A stretch of DNA of 64,000 nucleotides from Devosia indica (GTDB lineage Bacteria > Pseudomonadota > Alphaproteobacteria > Rhizobiales > Devosiaceae), in assembly GCF_003056405.1 (NCBI RefSeq), contig NZ_PYVZ01000015.1, positions 1 through 64,000 on the forward strand, given 5' to 3'. Below are positions 26,048 through 35,340 of this stretch, one piece after another; position 1 is the first letter of the stretch; every line of letters starts with the position of its first letter. The notes beneath the pieces are model-generated. The model was not told the DNA's origin. It did not search any database and saw only the letters and a program-made list of their open reading frames with translations. The position numbers and the translations under genes were made by a program.

Positions 26048-27020
26048 CACTCTGGCAGTGGCGGGCCGCGAAACACCATTGGGCTATTTCAAGCGCACCT
26101 GGCGGCAGAACATCATCTATATCGGTTTCGTCGTCGTGTTCGCGTTCTTTGCCATCACCCTATACGACAAGGGGTTCCTGGCGCCGAACAACATCCTCAA
26201 CATCGCCCGGCAGACGGCCATGATCGCCGTCATGGCGGTGGCAATGACGCTGGTCCTGTCGTCCGGGGAAATCGACCTCTCGGTCGGTGCGGTGGCGGGA
26301 CTTGCTTCGGTCACGACGGCCATGGCTGTGGCCTGGGGCGGGCTGCCGGCGGGCATTGCCGCGGGCATCATGACCGGCGTCACTGTCGGGCTGATCAACG
26401 GGTTCCTATCGACGCGGTTGATGATCCCGACCTTCCTCACCACGCTGGCCATGATGGGCATCGCCAAGGGCACTGCCATGTGGATTTCCGGTACTGCCGC
26501 CATTCCCGTGCTCGACCGCACCTATCCGGCCATTTTCGGCGGCGGCAATATCGGGCCGATCCCGACCCTGCTGCTCTGGATGCTGGTCGTGGGTGTCATC
26601 GGCCACGTTGTCCTGCGTCGCACCAAGTTCGGTCGGCAGATCCTGGCTGTGGGCGGCAATGTCGTGGCGGCGCGCTATAGCGGCATCAATACCAGCCGCA
26701 TCAAGCTCTGGGTCATTGTCATCTCCGCAGTCACCGCCTCCCTCGCCGGTATGCTCTATGCCGGACGGCTGCAGACGGGGCGGTTCCAGCTCGGCGAAGG
26801 CGACGAATTGTCGGTGATCGCGGCCGTGGTGCTGGGCGGCACCAGCCTGTTCGGCGGCAAGGGCACCGTGGTGGGCTCGATCATCGGCGCCCTGATGATC
26901 GGTGTCATCAACAATGGTCTCATCCTGATGGGCCTCGAATATTCTCAGCAACTTATCGCTCGCGGCGGGATCATCATCCTCGCCGTGGCTTTGAGCCAGG
27001 CAGGCACACGCCAAGCCTGA
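26040..27020 (+). CDS. Sugar ABC transporter permease (RbsC-like)
   Basis: A 326-residue integral membrane protein with eight to ten helices and the RbsC family landmarks LVLSSGEIDLSVGAVAGL, the YSGIN cytoplasmic loop and GGTSLFGGKGTVVGS near the C-terminus. ATG 26040 overlaps the ATPase stop. It forms a homodimer in the inner membrane that, with the RbsA-like ATPase and the binding protein, imports a monosaccharide or polyol. Ends the transporter part of locus A. Confidence 0.93.
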   Translation: MSDTLAVAGRETPLGYFKRTWRQNIIYIGFVVVFAFFAITLYDKGFLAPNNILNIARQTAMIAVMAVAMTLVLSSGEIDLSVGAVAGLASVTTAMAVAWGGLPAGIAAGIMTGVTVGLINGFLSTRLMIPTFLTTLAMMGIAKGTAMWISGTAAIPVLDRTYPAIFGGGNIGPIPTLLLWMLVVGVIGHVVLRRTKFGRQILAVGGNVVAARYSGINTSRIKLWVIVISAVTASLAGMLYAGRLQTGRFQLGEGDELSVIAAVVLGGTSLFGGKGTVVGSIIGALMIGVINNGLILMGLEYSQQLIARGGIIILAVALSQAGTRQA

Positions 27021-27027
27021 CCACCAA

Positions 27028-27139
27028 GCGATCGGACCCGGATTCCCTGGCAGGCATGCCGGCATTCGATCGCCCTAACCGTGAAAGCGTGCCGACAAGA
27101 GCACGCATCACAGATCAAAAAACCGAGGAGATAACTATG
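27028..27139 (+). repeat. Duplicated 112-nt leader, copy 1
   Basis: Sequence from gcgatcgga (27028) to the ATG of the SGNH hydrolase recurs at 28514-28625, with the same length and the same end in front of the next hydrolase. About 52 of the first 60 positions match, and both end in accgaggagata-ctATG. Inside, gcgatcgga (27028) faces ttcgatcgc (27065-27073), a likely stem. The shared sequence includes the ribosome site. Confidence 0.85.
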
Positions 27140-28462
27140 CGTGACGACACGTCCGTACTGCCCCATGGGAGGGGTCAACGCGCCGCAACGGGCGCTGGGA
27201 GTGGCTGGAGGAAGGCGGGGCGGAAACTTGCACTCGCCCTGGCTCTGGTTGCGGGCATCGGTTCCGGTGGAGGCACCGCCTTCGCCCAGGAGTGGATCGA
27301 CACTTGGGCCGCTGCACCCCAGCCTGTATGGGGTCCTGACTTTCTGGCCCCGTTGGGCTATCCCCGCAACCTTTGGGACCAGACGGTTCGGCAGATCGCA
27401 CGGGTTTCCCTCGGCGGCACGCAGGTCCGCATTACCCTCTCCAATGAATATGGCGATCAGCCGATGGTGGTTGGCGAAGCGCGGGTCGCCCTCCATGACG
27501 AAGGCGCGGCCATCCATGCCGGCAGCGACCGCAAGCTGACCTTCAGCGGCATGGAGTCCATCACCATTCCCGCCGGCGCTGCGGTGGTGAGCGATGCCGT
27601 CGACCTCGACGTGCCCGATCTCGGATCGGTTGCAGTGAGCCTATATTTTCCCGATGTCACGCCCACATCGACCGTCCACAGCGACGGCCGCCAGACCGCT
27701 TACATCGTCGCCGGAAACAAGACAGCTGATGTTGAAATCGAAACCGATAATACCACATTGTCACGGCTTTTCCTGAGCGCCATTGTTGTCGACGCTCCGG
27801 AAAACGCGCGTGCCATAGTTACCTTCGGCGACTCCATTACCGATGGTGACGGGTCCACTGCGGACGCCAATACCCGCTGGCCCGACATCCTGGCGGAACG
27901 CCTTCACGAAGCGGGCGGTGTACCGACCGCCGTCCTTAACGAAGGTATCTCCGGTCAGCGGGTCCTGGCCGACCGCATGGGCGCCAATGCCCTCGCCCGC
28001 TTCGAGGAGGCCGTGCTGAGCCATCCCAAGGTGGAAACGGTGATCTTCATGATGGGGATCAACGATATCGGTTGGCCCGATTCGGTGCTCGATCCCAAGG
28101 CGACCGCCCCTGAAGCCCAGGACATTATCGCCGGTTACAAGCAGATTATCGCCCGGGCTCATGACCACGGCATTCGCATCCTCGGCGCTACCCTTACCCC
28201 ATTCGATAATGCATTCGCCGGCGGCCCGCTGGAGGGCTTCTACAGTGTCGACAAGGAAGCCGTACGCCTTGAGGTAAACGAGTGGATCCGCACGGGCGGC
28301 GGCTTCGATGCCGTAATCGATTTCGACAAGGTGGTGCAGGATCCCGAAAACCCGGGCAAGGTCCTGCCGGCTTTCGACAAGGGCGACAACCTGCATCCCA
28401 ACGACGCCGGATATAGAGCCATGGCAGAAGCCGTCGATCTCGACTTGCTCGACCGCGACTAG
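27137..28462 (+). CDS. Secreted SGNH/GDSL hydrolase
   Basis: A 441-residue protein starting at ATG 27137 behind gaggag. The N-terminus is basic, then hydrophobic (KLALALALVAGIGSGGGTAFAQ), a long signal peptide. After a beta-rich domain (about 55-220) comes the SGNH fold: block I TFGDSITDG with the nucleophile Ser, block III GINDIGWPD with Asn, and block V LHPNDAGYRAM with His. It is probably an acetylxylan or other carbohydrate esterase acting outside the cytoplasm. It follows a sugar importer and shares its leader sequence with the next hydrolase, suggesting joint control. Confidence 0.88.
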   Translation: MRDDTSVLPHGRGQRAATGAGSGWRKAGRKLALALALVAGIGSGGGTAFAQEWIDTWAAAPQPVWGPDFLAPLGYPRNLWDQTVRQIARVSLGGTQVRITLSNEYGDQPMVVGEARVALHDEGAAIHAGSDRKLTFSGMESITIPAGAAVVSDAVDLDVPDLGSVAVSLYFPDVTPTSTVHSDGRQTAYIVAGNKTADVEIETDNTTLSRLFLSAIVVDAPENARAIVTFGDSITDGDGSTADANTRWPDILAERLHEAGGVPTAVLNEGISGQRVLADRMGANALARFEEAVLSHPKVETVIFMMGINDIGWPDSVLDPKATAPEAQDIIAGYKQIIARAHDHGIRILGATLTPFDNAFAGGPLEGFYSVDKEAVRLEVNEWIRTGGGFDAVIDFDKVVQDPENPGKVLPAFDKGDNLHPNDAGYRAMAEAVDLDLLDRD

Positions 28463-28513
28463 CGCTGCGATGGCCGCATCGGGGCGGGGGATACACATCC
28501 CATTGACGACCGG

Positions 28514-28625
28514 GCGATCGGATCCGGATTCCCTGGCAGGCATGCCGGTGTCCGATCGCCTCAGCCGTGAATGCGCGACCGAGAAGAGCGCGCATCACAC
28601 ACCAAAAACCGAGGAGATACCTATG
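28514..28625 (+). repeat. Duplicated 112-nt leader, copy 2
   Basis: Second copy of the 112-nt leader (see 27028-27139). Its end arms gcgatcgga (28514-28522) and tccgatcgc (28551-28559) pair perfectly. It ends at the ATG of the alpha/beta-hydrolase-domain gene. The best-conserved parts are the stem-loop and the ribosome site. Confidence 0.85.
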
Positions 28626-30218
28626 CAAGACAATCCATCCCGATGGCAACGGCGCTTGCGGCACTGTGCCGTGATTTCCACGAGCAGCATTGCGCTGCTG
28701 CTCGCCGGTCCCGCATCGGCCGAAACCGCCATTCCCGCCGTCGAAGGCCCCATTCAAGTGACCGAGGCGTCAGCCATTTTCACGACTGGTGGCACTGACC
28801 TCCAGGCCCATGGCTATGAGATCGAGGAATATCTGGTTTCGGGTCAGGCCAATGTTTACGACTGGGGCGCGGACGGCACGGCACCCGAGCCACAGATCGC
28901 GACCGCCGACGCGCCTTACACCACGCGCATTGTCGTCCGGCGTCCCGCGGACACGGCTGATTTCAGCGGCACGGTCTGGGTTGAGCTCAACAATCCGTCG
29001 CGCGGATGGGACGTCGAGGTGCAGTGGCCCGTCGTTCAGGACAAGGTGATGCGCGACGGCGACATCTGGGTGTCGATGACGGCAAAGCCAAACGTTATCG
29101 CCTCGCTGCAACGCATTGATCCCGAGCGCTACGGCCGGCTGTCCATGGCCAATCCCTTACCGGCGTCCGAACAGGCGTGTGGGCTCCTGCCGGGAGAGGA
29201 AGGCTATGACGAGAACCTGTCCCGCCTCTACGAGAATGGTCTGGTCTGGGACATGATCAGCCAGGTCGGGGCGCTGGTGCGCGACACTTCCGAGGACGCG
29301 CCCCTGGCCGGCTATGATGTCCAGCACGTCTTTGCGACAGGGGAGTCGCAAACCGGCTTTTTCCTCAATACCTACGCCAACAATTTCGCCAATGCTGCCG
29401 TATTGGCTGACGGTTCGCCGGTCTTTGAGGGCTTTTTGTCGGCGTCCGGCGCGGGCCGCACCGTTCCGATCAGCCAATGCGTGACCGCCATGCCGGCCAA
29501 CGATCCGCGCGGCCAGTTGCCGGCCGAGCATGTGCCGTTCATCCGTGCCGATGCCCAGGGTGATATCTTCCTGCTCGGCTCCTACGATTGGCGGCGCGAG
29601 GACAATGATGACCCGAAGGCTGGGTATCGCCTCTACGAAATCGCGGGCGCGCCCCACGGTCCGGCTTTCATCACCAACTACCAGCCTGATCCGGAAGCGA
29701 TCAAGCGGGCCGGCGACCTGCCAACCCAGGTGGCCTATGAATATGGTGGCGCCGAAACCACGGCCAACCATTTTCCGCGCCAGTACTTCGAGCCTGCCAT
29801 GTACGCCAACCTCGAAAAATGGGTGATCGACGGCGTCGTGCCGCCCAAGTCCGCACCCATCGCCATTACTGAGGGCGAGAGCACTTCGCTGTTCGGTACG
29901 GTTTATCCGCTCGCTTTCGAAAAGGACCAACATGGCAATGTGCTGGGTGGCGTCCGCAGCCCCTATCTCGACGTGCCCACCGCGACCTATGTCGAGACGG
30001 CGACCGCCGTTGAAGGACTGCCCTATGCCTGGTCCTTCGGGCATCAGATCGACTTCGGCACCGCCAAGCTGCACGACCTCTACGGCGTTGTCGGAGCGCA
30101 CCAGAACTACGTGGCCAAGGTGCGTGCCTCGGTCGACGAGCTTCTTGCGGAGGGCTGGCTGCTTCCCGAAGATGCGCGGCGTATCGTGACCGAGGCCGAA
30201 CTGCGGCCGGTGCCCTGA
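28623..30218 (+). CDS. Secreted alpha/beta-hydrolase-domain protein (Abhydrolase_10 type)
   Basis: A 531-residue protein beginning at ATG 28623, with a signal peptide (STSSIALLLAGPASAE, cleavage near residue 33). The nucleophile elbow is ATGESQTGFF (Ser near residue 243), the pattern of the 'alpha/beta hydrolase domain' family. A likely catalytic His lies in the EIAGAPHGP segment near residue 345. An N-terminal region carries the VWVELNNPSRGWDVE strand. It probably hydrolyses an ester in the periplasm or outside. It is paired with the SGNH hydrolase, behind a near-identical leader. Substrate unknown. Confidence 0.8.
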   Translation: MQDNPSRWQRRLRHCAVISTSSIALLLAGPASAETAIPAVEGPIQVTEASAIFTTGGTDLQAHGYEIEEYLVSGQANVYDWGADGTAPEPQIATADAPYTTRIVVRRPADTADFSGTVWVELNNPSRGWDVEVQWPVVQDKVMRDGDIWVSMTAKPNVIASLQRIDPERYGRLSMANPLPASEQACGLLPGEEGYDENLSRLYENGLVWDMISQVGALVRDTSEDAPLAGYDVQHVFATGESQTGFFLNTYANNFANAAVLADGSPVFEGFLSASGAGRTVPISQCVTAMPANDPRGQLPAEHVPFIRADAQGDIFLLGSYDWRREDNDDPKAGYRLYEIAGAPHGPAFITNYQPDPEAIKRAGDLPTQVAYEYGGAETTANHFPRQYFEPAMYANLEKWVIDGVVPPKSAPIAITEGESTSLFGTVYPLAFEKDQHGNVLGGVRSPYLDVPTATYVETATAVEGLPYAWSFGHQIDFGTAKLHDLYGVVGAHQNYVAKVRASVDELLAEGWLLPEDARRIVTEAELRPVP

Positions 30219-30286
30219 CAGGCGGGCCGTGGCGGTATGGCCGCCACGGCCACACAATGCGGCAAAGGCGCGAACAGGTGTAATGC

Positions 30287-32059
30287 GTGGCCAGATTTCC
30301 TCGAGTACAGAAACCTGACCGGGCAGGGGGGCTTCCGGAAGGCCCTTATGAGGCACAGGATTCGTCGGCTGTACGGTTGGCCTCCAACGTTGCCATGATG
30401 CAGACCATCGAGTTTGTGGATGCCCTGCGCTGCACCACCAGCGGTCACCTGGGGATCGACTCGCGTGATCTGGGCATCGTGCTCCACCTGATGCGCAATC
30501 ACGTCAGCGGGCGGCTGACCACCATGTCCTCCCTGGCCGCAGCCTCGGGGCTGAGTTACGGCACCGCCTTTCGAGTGATCGAGGGACTCGTAGACGATGG
30601 TTTGCTTGTTAGGCGAACCCGTACCGCAACTGGCCGTTCCTTTTCATTGCATCCCACCTCGGAGCTTCTGCGCCGCTGGCAATTGTTCGCCGGTCATACG
30701 CGCCGCCTGATCGATCAGGTCAGCGGCGATTGCGCAGGGGTGTTGCGAAAGCCTGTGGCAGACATCGCTTCTGTCATTCCGCCACCCACGGTGCTGGAAA
30801 CCAAACTGGCGCTGCCGCGTGGGTTGCGGCTGCTGGTTCATGCGGATCCCACATTCATGGCCATGAACACGCTCAAGCGCCAGTTTGAGATGATCCTTGG
30901 CGTCCCAATCCAGTCCAAAGCCCTGTCTATAGATCGCCTGCGTGCCGAAATTGTCCAGAACGGACAACGCCAAGCCTCGGCATACGACATCATAGCCTGC
31001 GACCTGCCTTGGTTCGGCGACATGGTCCGGCGGGGTCGCCTGCGCTCACTCGACGATCTCATCGTCCAGTCCGAAATGGATACCTCCGATTTCCTGCCAG
31101 ATTCCATGGCCAGCGCCCGCCGTCGTGGCCACCAATATGGCATTCCCCTGCTGAGCACAGCTGAGCTTCTCGTCTACCGGACGGACCTGCTGGAGGAGGC
31201 GGGCCTCGCGCCGCCAAGGACCACTTCCGAGACGCTTGCCGTGGCAAGCGCATTGCATGCGCCTGAGCGCGGCCGGTTCGGTATTGCCTGGAATGGCGGA
31301 AGGGGCACAGCACTGGGGCATACCTTCATGGTGACCATGGCGGCCCATGGCCAGCCGATCGTCAACCTTAGCCGTACGGCCGACGGCTTTCTGCCAGAGG
31401 ACATGTCCGACGCGGACCTGCGTCCAATGTTTGACAGCGAAGCGGCTCACGCTGCGGCGGACTATCTGCAATCTCTTCTGGCGGTTTCGCCACCAGGCAT
31501 CCTCTCCATGACCTGGTATGATCGTGCGCGCGCCTATACCAGCGGCCATGCGGCCCTTGCCTATGCACATACCCTGCTTGTGAACCTGTTCGAGCGCGAT
31601 CCCAGTTCTCCGGCCTACGGAAAAACCGGCTATCTCCCGCAGCCCACCGGGCTGACCGGCAGGCCGATTTCACCCCTGGGCGGCTACGCCCTGGCAATTC
31701 CGAGCAATATCGCGCCGGAACGGATTGCACCGGCCTGGGCGGCCTTGGCAGCGCTGACATCGGCAAGTGCGGCCAAGCTCTTTGTGACCAATGGTAGCCT
31801 TGCCAGCCCGCGATTCAGCGTCAATCGCGATCCGGAAGTGAAGGCCATTTCACCGATAATCGGCATCGTTGACACCATTGCGCGCCAGGGTGTCCTGCGC
31901 GCATGGCCCCGGCCACCCGTTCCCGGCATTTCCGCTCTGATCACGATAGCCGGAGAAGAAATTCATGACATGCTCAGCGGGCAGAAGAGCCGCGCCGATG
32001 CTCTGGCCACGGCGCAAAGACGTGCTGAAGCGGTCATGCGCGATCGGGACAAGCAGTAG
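30287..32059 (+). CDS. Winged-helix DNA-binding domain fused to a solute-binding (SBP_bac_1) domain
   Basis: A 590-residue protein. Residues about 37-140 are a winged helix (TTMSSLAAASGLSYGTAFRVIEGLVDDGLLVRR, with a basic wing RTRTATGRSFS). Residues about 175-580 read as an extracellular solute-binding protein of family 1 without a signal peptide: DIIACDLPWFGDMVRRGRL, YGIPLLSTAELLVYRTDLLEEAGLAPP and GGYALAIPSN. It must be cytoplasmic, so the binding domain probably serves as the effector sensor of a transcription factor. It precedes sugar locus B (32236-38227), its likely target. The GTG 30287 start has a weak aggtg site; ATG 30395 is an alternative that keeps the HTH. Confidence 0.8.
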   Translation: MARFPRVQKPDRAGGLPEGPYEAQDSSAVRLASNVAMMQTIEFVDALRCTTSGHLGIDSRDLGIVLHLMRNHVSGRLTTMSSLAAASGLSYGTAFRVIEGLVDDGLLVRRTRTATGRSFSLHPTSELLRRWQLFAGHTRRLIDQVSGDCAGVLRKPVADIASVIPPPTVLETKLALPRGLRLLVHADPTFMAMNTLKRQFEMILGVPIQSKALSIDRLRAEIVQNGQRQASAYDIIACDLPWFGDMVRRGRLRSLDDLIVQSEMDTSDFLPDSMASARRRGHQYGIPLLSTAELLVYRTDLLEEAGLAPPRTTSETLAVASALHAPERGRFGIAWNGGRGTALGHTFMVTMAAHGQPIVNLSRTADGFLPEDMSDADLRPMFDSEAAHAAADYLQSLLAVSPPGILSMTWYDRARAYTSGHAALAYAHTLLVNLFERDPSSPAYGKTGYLPQPTGLTGRPISPLGGYALAIPSNIAPERIAPAWAALAALTSASAAKLFVTNGSLASPRFSVNRDPEVKAISPIIGIVDTIARQGVLRAWPRPPVPGISALITIAGEEIHDMLSGQKSRADALATAQRRAEAVMRDRDKQ

Positions 32060-32082
32060 GACCAAAATGCCATTGAATTCTA

Positions 32083-32093
32083 TCCAATTTGGA
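32083..32093 (+). promoter_or_regulatory. Candidate operator upstream of locus B
   Basis: TCCAATTTGGA is an 11-base odd palindrome in the 176-bp gap before the isomerase gene. It could be the site of the HTH-SBP regulator, but short palindromes arise by chance. Confidence 0.25.
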
Positions 32094-32235
32094 CATCTTC
32101 GCGGGTGGTTCGCCCCGGTGTAGTCCCGTAAGCCTTGATCATCACTGCAAAGCGGCTCTGGCGCACAGAACGCCGGCCTCTCGTGGGAACTCGTTTCCTG
32201 CGGCGAGATCGCATTGCCTGACGGAGGAAAGAGTT

Positions 32236-33063
32236 TTGAAACTGGCATTCAACACCTGGGTCTATTCGAGCTTTCCGGTCTGGGTGCCGGCTTATCCCCT
32301 CGAAGAGGTCATCAAGCGCCTTGCGCGCATCGGTTATGACGGTATCGAAATCGGCGCCGCCAGCCCCCATGCCTATCCCGAATATCTCACCAGGGAGCGC
32401 CGTCGCGAAATCCGCCAGGTCCTCGATGACAACGGCCTGGCCGTCTCGAGCATGTTGCCCGCCCCAGGCGGCGGCCCCGGCTTCAATGTCGCCTCGGCCA
32501 ACCCGCTGGAACGGGCGGGCGCAATCGACCAGTATAAGCAGGTCGCCGAGCTTTGCGCTGAATGGGGCGGCAAGACGCTGCTCTATGTCGCCGGCTGGCA
32601 GGTGTACGGCACCAGCCGCGAGCAGGCCTGGGGCTGGAGCCGCGATGCGTTGCGCGAAATCGCCGAGTTTGCCCGTCCGCTGGGCATTACAATTGCCGTC
32701 GAGCCCACGGCATCCGACAGCAATCTCGTCGACGATTGCGATGACCTTATCGCGATGCTGGCGCAGGTCGACCTGCCAAACGTCAAGGCAATGTTCGACA
32801 CGTTTCATACTCTCTACCGCAACGAAGTGCCCACCGACTACGTCCACCGCCTGGGTCGCGACCTGACCCATATCCATCTCGCCGACGTGAACCGGGAACC
32901 ACCCGGCAGCGGCGTGGTGGATTACCGGAGCTTGATCGATGCCCTCAAGACCGAGGGTTTTGAAGGCTATCTCACCATGGAGATCGGCTTCAATCGCCGC
33001 AATGTGGAGCCGGACGACCTGGCCCGGCGCGCTCACGACTACATCCGTTCGTTGCTGGCCTGA
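32236..33063 (+). CDS. Sugar phosphate isomerase/epimerase (TIM barrel)
   Basis: A 275-residue xylose-isomerase-like barrel. The start is TTG 32236, eight bases after GGAGG; no ATG fits. It shows LAFNTWVYSSFPVW at the first strand, IGYDGIEIGAASPHAYPEYL near residue 38, VEPTASDSNLVDD and NVKAMFDTFH metal-binding strands and THIHLADVNREPPG near the end. It should isomerise or epimerise a sugar derivative in the cytoplasm. First gene of sugar locus B; distant from the isomerase of locus A. Confidence 0.85.
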   Translation: MKLAFNTWVYSSFPVWVPAYPLEEVIKRLARIGYDGIEIGAASPHAYPEYLTRERRREIRQVLDDNGLAVSSMLPAPGGGPGFNVASANPLERAGAIDQYKQVAELCAEWGGKTLLYVAGWQVYGTSREQAWGWSRDALREIAEFARPLGITIAVEPTASDSNLVDDCDDLIAMLAQVDLPNVKAMFDTFHTLYRNEVPTDYVHRLGRDLTHIHLADVNREPPGSGVVDYRSLIDALKTEGFEGYLTMEIGFNRRNVEPDDLARRAHDYIRSLLA

Positions 33064-33107
33064 GAGCCAGACACCCAGATCACTATTGTTCATAGAAGGA
33101 GGAAACT

Positions 33108-34412
33108 ATGACACTTTCGACCCGACGGTCGCTGCCCGTGCTGCTTGCGGCCGGCATCACTGCAAGCGTCTCGATCCAGACCGCAACGGCCCAGACCGTG
33201 GTGACGCAATGGGATCAGTTTGCCATGGCCGGCATTACGGCCGCCGGCCCGGCGATGGACGAACTGATCGGCACCTGCGAGCCCGAACTTGGTGGCGCCA
33301 CAGTGCTGCGGACCATTGCGCCCTCGATCGGCATCCGCGACAGCTATCGCCTTGCCGTCTCGGCCAACAAAACTCCCGACCTTGCCTACACTTGGCCCGC
33401 CGCATCGGTGCTGGCCGGCTACGCGCGGGTCGGTGCCCTGGCGCCGCTCGACGACTATTACGAGCAGTACGGGTGGGAGGGCATCAACGACTTCTATCGC
33501 GGTCGCAATAGCTTCGATGGTGCCATCTATGGCGTGCCGATGGAGCAGGACCTGATGGGGGTCTATTACAACCCGGCACTGTTCGAGGAAAACGGCATCG
33601 CCATTCCCACCACCTATGCCGAATTCCAGGCTGCGGCCGATGCGTTCAAGGAAAAGGGCATTACGCCCATCGCCTTCGGCAATCGCGACCGCTGGCCGGC
33701 CACGAATACGCTGAGCCTGCTGCTCGGTCTGTCGGCCGGCAAGGCAGCGGAAGAAGAAGTCCTCTTCGGCGACACGCCCTGGGCCAACGAGCAGTTCAAG
33801 CTGGCGGCAGAAACCTTTAAGTCCTGGGCCGAAAGCGGCTATTTCCCCAACGGCTTCAATGGCATCGGCTATGATGAAGCCAACGCGCTGTTCCTTTCCG
33901 GCCGCGCCGCCATGACCATCACTGGTACCTGGGTGCTCCAGGACATGGCCCGGGGCGCCTCGTTCGATCTCGGCGTCTTCATGCTGCCGCCTGTGGCCGA
34001 AGGCGTCGCGCCCGGCACGATGTGGGGTGAAGGTTCGCAGTGGCAGGTCTCTGCCAATGCCAGTCAGGAAGTCAAGGACGCTGCGGCGGCCTATATAAAC
34101 TGCCTGATTTCACCGGCCAGCCGCGAAGTCTGGGTCGAAAAGGGCTTCCTGGTCCCCATTGGCACCACGCCCGAAGAACTCGAGCAGTGGGACGCACTGC
34201 CCATCGTGAAGTCGTTCTACTTGCAGGGTCTGGCGACACCGGACGCCAATTTTTACGACCTGCACACCACCCTGCCGGAAAGCGTCACCCAGGTCCTCTA
34301 TGCCGAGTTGCAGCGCCTTATCGGCGGCGACACCACAGCCGATGAGTTCCTCGGTTCGATGGATACGGCCTGGCAGACGGCCATCGACAACGGCGAGCGC
34401 TGGGTCCCCTGA
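33108..34412 (+). CDS. ABC transporter extracellular solute-binding protein, family 1
   Basis: A 434-residue binding protein. The signal peptide ends TATAQT (about residue 30). The mature protein has the family-1 order: KTPDLAYTWPA, YGVPMEQDLMGVYYNPALFEENGI, FKEKGITPIAFG and AMTITGTWVLQDMA. It captures an oligosaccharide or glycoside in the periplasm for the MalF/MalG-like permeases that follow. A gaaggaggaaact site precedes the ATG. The sensor domain of the regulator at 30287 belongs to the same superfamily. Confidence 0.93.
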   Translation: MTLSTRRSLPVLLAAGITASVSIQTATAQTVVTQWDQFAMAGITAAGPAMDELIGTCEPELGGATVLRTIAPSIGIRDSYRLAVSANKTPDLAYTWPAASVLAGYARVGALAPLDDYYEQYGWEGINDFYRGRNSFDGAIYGVPMEQDLMGVYYNPALFEENGIAIPTTYAEFQAAADAFKEKGITPIAFGNRDRWPATNTLSLLLGLSAGKAAEEEVLFGDTPWANEQFKLAAETFKSWAESGYFPNGFNGIGYDEANALFLSGRAAMTITGTWVLQDMARGASFDLGVFMLPPVAEGVAPGTMWGEGSQWQVSANASQEVKDAAAAYINCLISPASREVWVEKGFLVPIGTTPEELEQWDALPIVKSFYLQGLATPDANFYDLHTTLPESVTQVLYAELQRLIGGDTTADEFLGSMDTAWQTAIDNGERWVP

Positions 34413-34432
34413 CCGTCCTTGCTCTCCCAGGT

Positions 34433-34450
34433 GGGCTCCCACGGGAGCTC
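34433..34450 (+). terminator. Possible stem-loop after the locus B binding-protein gene
   Basis: GGGCTCCC (34433-34440) and GGGAGCTC (34443-34450) can pair with one wobble, but the loop is very tight. It is the weakest of the four stem-loops found in this position. Confidence 0.3.
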
Positions 34451-34479
34451 GCCTCTCCTGTCCATGATGCGAGTGCGCC

Positions 34480-35340
34480 ATGCTGACCACCCGATCCGCC
34501 TATCTGTTTCTGGCGCCTTCACTGGCCCTCTATGTGCTGTTCGTGGGCCTGCCCATCCTTCAGGTCTTCGGCTTCAGCTTCTTTGACTGGGACAACGGCA
34601 TTGCCGGCGACTTTATCGGCCTTGCCAATTACGGGCGGCTGCTCGCTGACGGTGTGTTCTGGACCGCGCTCTGGCACAATGCCATCTGGGTAGTATTGAC
34701 CTTGGCCTTTCCGCTCCTTGCCGGGCTGGTCATCGCCGCCATTTTGGCCGAGCGCAACGCCAGCGTGGTGCGCTGGTTGGGCGCCATCTATTTCATCCCT
34801 CGGACGATCCCGCTGGTGGTCGCTGGCATCATCTGGGGCTGGATCTACAATCCCATTTTCGGCCTGCTAAATTTCGGGCTGGAGGCCGTGGGTCTCGGCG
34901 GGCTGGCTGGCGCCTGGCTGGCGCAGGACAATACCGCGCTGCTCTCTCTCAACGTCGTCGGTGCGTGGACCTTCTTCGGCTTCTGCGTGATCATCTACCT
35001 GGCCGCCATCCAGTCGATCGATCCTTCGCTTTACGAGGCCGCGTCGATCGATGGGGCCAGCTGGTGGCGCAAGTTCCGCGACCTCACCGTGCCCCTGCTG
35101 CGCGGCTCTACCCTGTTTCTCGGGCTCTACGCCGCCATCGAGGCCATGCGCTTCTTCGACTTAGTCTGGGTCACGACCCAGGGCGGGCCTGGATATGCCA
35201 CGGAAGTGCTCACAACCCACATCTACAAGACCTTCTTCCTCGTCGGTGACTTCGGCTATGCCGCCACTCTCTCGGTCGTGCTGCTCATCATCGTTCTTTC
35301 CATCAGTGCCGGCGCCTTTGCCCTCTTGAGGAAGCCATGA
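34480..35340 (+). CDS. Sugar ABC transporter permease (MalF/UgpA-like)
   Basis: A 286-residue inner-membrane protein with six helices. The cytoplasmic coupling (EAA) motif reads EAASIDGASWWRKFRDLTVPLL near residue 183 and contacts the ATPase. It forms the import channel with the next permease, whose start overlaps its stop (ATGA at 35337-35340). It has no long periplasmic insert. Substrate set by the binding protein at 33108. Confidence 0.93.
   Translation: MLTTRSAYLFLAPSLALYVLFVGLPILQVFGFSFFDWDNGIAGDFIGLANYGRLLADGVFWTALWHNAIWVVLTLAFPLLAGLVIAAILAERNASVVRWLGAIYFIPRTIPLVVAGIIWGWIYNPIFGLLNFGLEAVGLGGLAGAWLAQDNTALLSLNVVGAWTFFGFCVIIYLAAIQSIDPSLYEAASIDGASWWRKFRDLTVPLLRGSTLFLGLYAAIEAMRFFDLVWVTTQGGPGYATEVLTTHIYKTFFLVGDFGYAATLSVVLLIIVLSISAGAFALLRKP

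Noticed and set aside
24611..26050. 479-codon minus-strand open frame
   Set aside because: Antisense to the RbsA-like ATPase; no recognisable motif.
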